NCBI GenBank assembly: GCA_016801885.1
Contig: JAFBJY010001374.1
Location: 62,001 to 126,000, forward strand
DNA length: 64,000 nt
Source: Toxotes chatareus
Lineage: Eukaryota > Chordata > Actinopteri > Toxotidae
Direction: 5' to 3'
Position numbers and translations under genes: made by a program. This document shows, one piece after another, positions 57,313 through 64,000 of the stretch. The first letter of the stretch is position 1; the number at the start of each line of letters is the position of its first letter. Below the pieces are notes generated by a model that searched no databases, was not told the DNA's origin, and saw only the letters and a list, made by a program, of their open reading frames with translations.

Positions 57313-58124
57313 AGTCCTGTGATCCTCGATTTCTTGGGGATGGGGATGATGATGGAGGTTTTGAAGCAGGCTGGCATGTGACATATCTCCAGTGAAGAGT
57401 TGAAGAGTCAGACGGAGTCAGTGGACCGGCTGCCTTGTGGGGGTTCTGCCTCCTAAAGAGTCTGTTTACATCTCTCTTCAGGATGGAGAGGGATGCAGTT
57501 GTGGTGGGGGAGGAGGGTCCCTTGGGTTGGAGCTGGTAGGTGGTGTCACAGGTGATGGTGTCAGGACTGTCCCACTGTCTTTCAAAGCGACAGTAAAACT
57601 CGTTCAGTCTGTTGGTGAGGTGTGAGTCGTTGGCAGAATGGGGGCTTTAGGCTTGAAGTTGCTGATCTGCCTGATCCCTTTCCAGACAGAGGCAGTGTCA
57701 TTGGCTGAGAGCTGGTGTTGAAGCTTCTCAGAGTACAGTCATTTAGCTTCTCTCACCTCCTTGCTAAACCTGTACTTTGCCTTAAACATGTCCCTGTCCC
57801 CACTCCTGAACGCCCTTTCCTTCTCCAACCTCAGCTGTCTGAGTTTGGCTGTGAACCAGGGTTTGTCATTGTTATAATTCACCCTGGTGCATGATGGGAT
57901 ACAGCAGTCCTCACAGAAGCTGATGTATGATGTCACAGTCCGGTGGTAGCAGTCCTGAAAACATCCCAGTCAGTACAGTCTGCCTGAAGATCCTCCACAG
58001 TTTCAGTGCTCCACCACTTTGACATCCTCACAAAAGGTTTACAGAGCTTTAATTTCTGCCTGTATGCAGGAATCAGGTGGACCATGGCGTGGTCAGAGTG
58101 ACCCAGTGCAGCACGAGGGACAGC
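57313..58124 (-). pseudogene. L2-like LINE remnant, middle part
   Basis: Minus-strand pieces: AVPRAALGHSDHAMVHLIPA (end of endonuclease), LKLCKPFVR, SYISFCEDCCIPSCTRVNYN, KPWFTAKLRQLRLEKERAFR, LSANDTASVWKGIRQISNFK and, near 57330, ACFKTSIIIPIPKKSRITGL. Several frame breaks. Its next part (RT core) is missing, and a later piece lies at 53785-53905. Confidence 0.75.
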
Positions 58125-58132
58125 ATGGTAGG

Positions 58133-58716
58133 CAGGGGCGGGCTGGGGCTGAAATTCAGCCCAGGAGCTTGGTTTGGAGAGGCCTTTAATCCGATCACAC
58201 GACGGACGCCACTGGAACTGTGATTTTAACATGAATACTTTATTTGCAATATAAAAACAATCAAATGATATACATGATATACAGTCAGTAAAGTGTACTA
58301 AAGTAAGCTACATATGCTCACACATACTATGCATACTCTATGTTTATTTCAAAATTAAAACTACTGTCTGTGTGTGTGTGTGTGTTTGGCATCTTTCTTA
58401 ATTTACCCCGCTCGTCTTTCTTCTTTTCTTTTGACAGTTTGATGACTGACTGAGCGGCTGAGCCAATCACATTTCAAAAGAAACAGGTATCAGCTAAAAT
58501 TAGGAGGGGCTGCTCGTATCCCCCCTTAATATGCAAAATATTAGTTTGACCCAGTCCAGCGGTGCGGAATCATCCCAGTCTAATGTTATGTTCTACTCTC
58601 TGCCACCTGCGGCTGCGAGGACAGGCTCCTGTGGTACACTGATGCTGCATTTTATGGGGTAAAAAAACGTTCCGACCACCGGCCGGGAACACCTCCCGAT
58701 GGCCAGCCCGTCCCTA
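58133..58716. mobile_element. hAT MITE, 584 bp
   Basis: Ends CAGGGGCGGGCTGG and (reverse complement) TAGGGACGGGCTGG form 14-bp inverted repeats. Flanks ATGGTAGG and ACGGTAGG are an 8-bp target duplication with one mismatch, the size expected for hAT. Interior has a (GT)n run and no coding. It splits the antisense LINE between NAYR and AVPRAALGHSDH. Confidence 0.85.
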
Positions 58717-58724
58717 ACGGTAGG

Positions 58725-58915
58725 CGTTACTGACAGTGGTATAACAGTGATCCAGAATGTTCTCCTCTCTGGTCGGACATTTAATAAACTGTCTGTATTT
58801 GGGGAGTTCGTGGCTGAGGTTACCTTTGTTAAAGTCATAGAGGATAATAACTAAAGAGTCTTTGTTAGTCCGCTCCACGCACAGAATCTGGTCGGCAAGC
58901 AAGCGCAGGGAATTT
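58725..58915 (-). pseudogene. L2-like LINE remnant, endonuclease part
   Basis: The minus frame reads LADQILCVERTNKDSLVIIL then YDFNKGNLSHELPKYRQFIK, CPTREENILDHCYTTVSNAY, running directly into the hAT MITE. The rest of the domain is on the MITE's other side. Confidence 0.8.
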
Positions 58916-59220
58916 CTCCCTGGGCGAGACCCCCTCCGATTTTCCTGCTAGCTAACTTAGAAGAAGATGTCCTTTTCGCCTGAAGAGGCCCCATTAACAT
59001 GAGGTTGTGGTTTTTATCAAAGCTGGATATGTTCACGAGGCTGCTGGCTAGAACAGTGACTTGCATTGTTATATGATAGGCGTTTTACAGAAATCGAAGT
59101 TGTGCAGGCTTGTACCGTTGCCTCCCCTCCCCCACCCTTCCAGCGCCACAACTGCCATTACAAGTCACTGAACTGCCCCGCACCCTTAAGCATGAATTAG
59201 TAAAAATTATATAAATAACT
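58916..59220. other. Unassigned junction sequence
   Basis: Between the LINE remnant and the second CACTA element. A minus-strand open stretch (MQVTVLASSLVNISSFDKNH) is unrecognised. No terminal repeat was found here. Confidence 0.4.
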
Positions 59221-59236
59221 TTTCTTTTCTTTACAG

Positions 59237-60976
59237 AACATTGGACACTGTTGACAGGATTGCAAATTTGGACCCCACAGCTGACAAGGTAAGATCAAAT
59301 CAGTTAGGTTTAATTTGTCACAGAATTTCGTTATGTATGACAGTTTGGTTTAATTTTATATGTTTAATTTGTATGTTTCAGGTGCCACAAAATGAGATGA
59401 ATGTGTAAGGTATGTAATTTTGAGTCGGAGGAAAGGTTGGGATTGCTAAAACACTACAGACTAAAACATGGAAATGGTGGTCGTAGCCAGTCAGTCCCTT
59501 GTCTTCACACTGATTGCCCTTGCTCATTTAAAATATTTAATGCCCTTCACACCCATTTGTCTCGACACCATATGGAGAGGGTAACACAAAGTGGACCATT
59601 TACTTGTCTACTTTGCTGCTCTGTTTTGTTTTATTCAGAGAAGCAGTATTTTGAGCACCTTGGCAGCCACTTAAGAAAGTTTGAAGTAGTTGCATGTGTC
59701 TTCAAAAACTGCAACTTCAGTACAAATATTTATTCCACATTTGCTAGCCATAGACACAGAAAACACAATTCACACAGCTTTGAGGATTTTAAAACTTAAG
59801 TATTAAAAAGCCAACCTTCTGAACCCATTTTTGTTCAGGATGAGACCTGTGTGGAAGAGAGCTTTGACCTTTGGGGTGGGGAACCACATGAGTTGTCTCA
59901 TCTCTTTTTATAACAAATACACTGATGAAATAGTGGATGAGCTCTCACTGTGCTCTGGATCCAGCCATTGTCTCAGACTTGGTGAAAGGTATTTGTGCCC
60001 TCCTTGGTGGAGGTCCTAAGTGAGACTTTTCAAGAAAATACATTTGAATGTGAAAAAAAAAACTCTGAAAATAAGTACCAGATATTTCATGATGAATCTC
60101 ACTATCAAAAAAAATAGTTTTTCTCTGTAAAAGAGGACAGAGTGAGTCTCATCCTGTACATTGATGACTTTGAGGTATGTAATCCTCTTGGGACATCTCG
60201 AAAAAAGCACAAAGTCACCGCTGTATATTGGGTGTCGGGAAACATTCCAGTGCAGTTACGTTCCACATTGGCATCAATCTATCTAGCAGTTCTGTGTAAG
60301 GCTGAAGACACCAAGCAGTTTGGATTCCAGAGAGTTTTAGAGTCACTGTTAACAGATATCCAAAGCTTGGAGAAAGATGGTGTTTTGGTTTCAGCGTTAG
60401 GGAAGGCCATTAAAGGGACCGTGGTCAGTGTTGTGGCAGATAATTTGGGGGCTAAACACAGCTTTTTCAAGAGAGTGGTCAGGCACACTGGTTGTTTCAG
60501 GAATATCTTGCTGTCCCTTGCAAATAAGCACCAGGTCATGGTTTCATACCACCAATCACATGCTGCCAAACTATCACTTGCAGTCACAAAAACAACAGAA
60601 GTCTCTTTAGATGTGCTTAAAGATGATCTAAAAGACTTGGTGAAATGCAGATTCCCAGCTGTTACGGCTGTGCATGTTGCCAATAATGTGTGCTTTTTGG
60701 GCACCAACTATGCAGTGGGAATGTTGTTGTGTTGTGGCTCCACTGCAGGATTGCCTGACTTTTCTGAAGTTTTGCAGATTATGGTGATTTGTGACAAACT
60801 GACTTTTTTTTGTAAGACAACAAAATACATGGTACAATGAACACCTTAGGAGTTATGAGCTGGAGAACACAAGGAGTTTGCAGTTACTTGAGCAAAGAGA
60901 GCTGAACATTTTTCATCTGTTGGCTCCATACACTCTTGCAGGAAGACGCCTGACAACTTTAAAGCACCACGTTTGC
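59237..60976 (+). pseudogene. Second CACTA transposase, internally deleted
   Basis: A small exon (59237-59288, TLDTVDRIANLDPTADK) is followed by a frame with four C2H2-type fingers (CKVCNFESEERLGLLKHYRL..H, CLHTDCPCSFKIFNALHTHL..H, CLLCCSVLFYSEKQYFEHLG..H, CVFKNCNFSTNIYSTFASHR..H, 59401-59775). Then, after frame breaks, come LYIDDFEVCNPLGTSRKKHK (60151 on) and KGTVVSVVADNLGAKHSFFK. The last string joins the D-N-L-G motif straight to the AKH-FFK motif. In the other CACTA copy about 220 codons, including the MHDILEGV motif, separate them. The C-terminus WYNEHLRSYELEN to LKHHVCLSF ends at 60976. A dead copy. Confidence 0.75.
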
Positions 60977-61109
60977 CTATCCTTTTAATCTGTTTTATCA
61001 CAATAGACCCCAATTGAGGGAACTTCAGGCTCAAAGGGTTAAGAATGAGGAGAGAACCTTGCGAATGAATATGTTTCTGTCTGTGTATTTCTCTCCTCTG
61101 TTTTTGATG

Positions 61110-62757
61110 CAGCTTCTTCCTGTTGATATGGAAACCACAGCAAAACTGCGGATCATTTTTGGGGAGGATGACATCCGCAAAATAGTTTTACCTGCAGGCA
61201 TCCCAAGCACACTTCAGGACCTCACTGATGTTCTTTGAGAGACATTTTATATCACAGGATCATTCACTGTTATGTACCAAGACATGGATTTCGACGGTCA
61301 GTTCTTCACTGAGGAAGTACAAGATAAAGCTACCCTCAAACTACTAATGACGGAACCAGCAATCTCATTCCTGTGAACATGTCAGAAGTCGAATCCCCAG
61401 TTCCGCAATCTACTGATGCAAGCTCCACCTCATCTGACACGATCCTGCTTTCCTCCTCAGATGAATGTGGACCATCGTACAGTTCTAAGCCATGGCCACT
61501 TGAGTTTGAAATTCCAGCCTTTTCTTATGATGTAGACCTTGCACTGCAAGCAGGAATGCAAGCTTATGAAAATGATGGCACACTGTTGAACAATCCAAGA
61601 GTAACAAGTTGTATTCTTGAGAAGCTAGCAGAGACAATATTTGGCTTCACAGCATATCCAACTGGTGTCCAGATTTTAGCTGTTGCTGAAGCCTTGGTAG
61701 AGAAATACCCATGCCAGGGTCTTTTAATGGCTTATATGGTTGGCAACAGAGGAGGAAGTATAAAATGGGCAACTACAGGGCAAATTTAAGAGGTCGCCAA
61801 TTAGCCATTTCAGAGCTTGAGGTGAACACACTGAAGAGATGATGCTCTAGTGATGAGGGTTCCCTTAAAGGCTTTAAAAGGCCAAAAAAAGCTGAAGCCA
61901 ACTACCTGCCACCACTGCCATTAGGCGAGACTGAGGAAACCTTAGAGAAGAAGAGACTAGATTTGCTGAAGGAAATAAAGAAGAAGAACAATGAGAAGGT
62001 AATTAATGAGAAAATGGAGAAGTCTTTCGCTATGAGAAGAACAGAGGTTGTTGAGCACTGCCCCACAGTTCAAGACCTCTTGGAGAGATGGCCTTCTCTG
62101 TTCTCTGAAAATCAGGTAAATCCAACTCCTATCCTTGTTCATGCAGCAACTAAGTGTATGTGAGTTCTGTTGAGTCATCTTGAACACGATTTTGTGTCAT
62201 TTCAGATCAAAGAAGAGTTTAAAAGAATAACCACAATACATCTGGAGTGAACCTTTTTGTCCAGATTGGACAGGTATGCCACCAAACTCCACGAAATATT
62301 TTGGAGGAAGGGCAGGACTGCAGGGACCAAAATAAGACCAATGTTGGACTCATTGAATGAGGTAATATTTCACATGATTTTAATTACATAATCTATGATT
62401 ATGAAATGAAGTTGTGAAGTGAAGTTCATACACACTGAGAATGTATCACTATTTTATTTATTTTGATCAGTGTCTGTGTTGGCTGAAACTGTTCTCTTTA
62501 TCCTGTCACTGTGGCCGCAATTTGAAGTTTATGCACTTCCCCACAGTTTATGACATGCACCAGACATTGACTTGTCTCAACACACATTGTTAAGAAATTC
62601 CATAATGTGCTGTTATGCATTGTTCTCTGCAATAAATTTTCTTCTTGTGTTTAATAGCATCCGGTTGAAGACAGAAGGGATATAATTATCCGTTGCTTGG
62701 TATCTCGGAGAGAGTGGAGAGGAGCTGATAAAAGACTATCAGGTATTTGATGATCAT
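61110..62757 (+). pseudogene. Second CACTA accessory gene (SAMD3-like), decayed
   Basis: In order: METTAKLRIIFGEDDIRKIV then LPAGIPSTLQDL (PB1-like N-terminus, stop at 61236 where one base seems lost), SFTVMYQDMDFDGQFF, a Ser/Thr-rich linker, CILEKLAETIFGFTAYPTGV then QILAVAEALVEKYPCQG, a frameshift near 61740, SELEVNTLKR, ANYLPPLPLGETEETLEKKR, VVEHCPTVQDLLERWPSLFS (exon end 62115), IKEEFKRITTIHL, and IIIRCLVSYLGESGEELIKD (exon 62660-62741). The order matches fish SAMD3-like proteins and the accessory gene at 23691-26671, but here it lies downstream of the transposase. Confidence 0.65.
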
Positions 62758-62769
62758 CATGACCATATT

Positions 62770-64000
62770 AAGATGATCGTGTAGCAACTGGTTGTCTTGT
62801 GATATTATATTGAAGATCAAAGACCCAATGCTTATCTGATGATTCTTTACACTCTCGATGTTTTTAAAAAGCTGCATCTTTTTAATCAGGATTTTAACTG
62901 ATTTCTTAGATTCTTTTTATGCTCTTACCTTTCTGTTTACATTTTTTTATTCTATTTAATTTTTATCATCTTGTTTTACATGGCTTAACTGTAACTTGCC
63001 TTTTATCTGTTTTTTATTATTATTTAACGATCATTTATTCACTTAATTTTATGAGCTTAAGAGTGTTTTATTTATTTTATACATTTGACCTATTTTACTG
63101 ATTTCGTCCCTCAGGTTTTACCTCCAGTGTTTCCTCATGGGGGCCTGCCACACCGGAGATTTTCTGGTCTACCAGTGGGGGTGTTGCACCAGGGACAGCT
63201 CCAGCCTAGCTGGCTGGAGGGCTCCGCACCTCAGTGTGGAGCCTCCTGCCTGCCCAGGCCGGGGTTGTCTTTGTGGTGGCACTCCCTGTGGTTGGGGATG
63301 GTTACCCCTCTTGGTCTGGAAGCATTATGTGTAACTTTGCGTATGAAAGTTGTAATATGTAAATATTGTTAAAGGTTAATAAAAAAGGTTAGTAAAAAAA
63401 AAACAGAAACACCAGCAATGTTTACTTGGGTTTTGTATTTAAATGCAATAGTAATATGTGTGAAAGTTACAATCTATAGGTGACTATTTCCAGAGCAATT
63501 TACTTTGGTATTTGTCATGAAAATCACTGGTTCTAGTAAGTAAATATTACTTAAAAACACCTGGAGTAAAGATTACAAGCACTTTCTGAGTGCAAAAACT
63601 TGCCAAATTTTTAATTAAATGTCACTCCAAATTTATTTCAGTGCATGGTAGGTAAATATACTCTATATACATAAAAGTGGGAAAAATATACACAATCACA
63701 CAGAACAACAGCAGAGAATAACGGTAATATAAAATAAAAATAATATTATTTTATTATTTTAGAATAATAAAAAATAAAAGAATAATATACAAATAAATTA
63801 TAGAATAAATATTCTGAATACCACAAATCCTTCATCACACAAATGAAAACACACTAAAGGAAATCTAATTCTAACACTATTGCACTAAGAGCAGCAAACA
63901 AAAACTAAAACTAAAACCTGACCTTTCTGACCTTCCTTGATGCAAAATCATCAATAATGTCATCATACGGAATCTGCTCCCCTATTGAGTGATTGATACT
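62770..64000. other. AT-rich stretch; right end of second CACTA not found
   Basis: A GC-richer patch at 63110-63350 follows a splice-like acceptor (TCCCTCAG) and is open in two frames, but neither resembles the SAMD3-like continuation. From 63660 the sequence is very A/T-rich with AATAATAT repeats. No terminal repeat matching CACAGCAAATT was seen. Confidence 0.45.

Noticed and set aside
63110..63350. Possible last exon of the second accessory gene
   Set aside because: Follows an acceptor-like site and stays in phase, but its Gly/Pro/Trp-rich composition does not match the SAMD3-like family, and a second frame is open too.

Overview
The window is teleost fish DNA, probably from a percomorph. 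The evidence is AT-rich sequence with CA/GT microsatellites, short exons with GT-AG introns, fish-specific FISNA-NACHT-LRR-B30.2 immune-receptor exons, and many repeat types common in fish (CACTA, ISL2EU, Helentron, hAT, jockey-type LINEs and the 'caattcaatt' dispersed element). There are no operons, CRISPR arrays or prokaryotic features.

Layout. 1-9 kb is mostly non-coding, with one minus-strand DDE-like gene remnant (about 4.3-5.66 kb). 9-13 kb holds a dispersed repeat and then an unrecognised minus-strand gene with a non-coding first exon. Its five coding exons keep one reading frame across four introns (179 codons). 13-19 kb is a nest: a Helentron helicase/endonuclease remnant is split by an ISL2EU-type element (14957-18979) carrying THAP, DDE and SWIM/YqaJ-type pieces. 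19-22 kb has a MITE and unclassified repeats. 22719-29928 is a 7.2-kb CACTA (EnSpm) transposon with terminal inverted repeats and a CA target duplication, sitting inside a dispersed repeat whose second half resumes at 29929. It encodes a spliced SAMD3-like accessory protein and a zinc-finger transposase. 30-36.8 kb holds hAT-like and LINE fragments, a tRNA-Gly(GCC) gene and two strong inverted repeats.

36.8-53.6 kb is a minus-strand NLR locus. One 7,632-bp block (38345-45976) is repeated head to tail at 45977-53608 with almost no substitutions. The downstream copy keeps its 3' LRR and B30.2 exons. The upstream copy stops inside an LRR exon. Both share the same frameshifts in the FISNA and NACHT exons. 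Each block also carries a tRNA-Gly(TCC) sequence joined to a LINE-like tail.

53.6-59 kb is a nearly full-length jockey-type LINE placed within an antisense, older LINE, which also carries a 584-bp hAT MITE. 59.2-62.8 kb is a second, decayed CACTA element with the same two genes in the opposite order. The rest is AT-rich.

Only the tRNAs, the unknown spliced gene and possibly the CACTA accessory gene look intact or nearly so. Several breaks are one-base losses in homopolymer runs, so part of the apparent decay may be sequence error.
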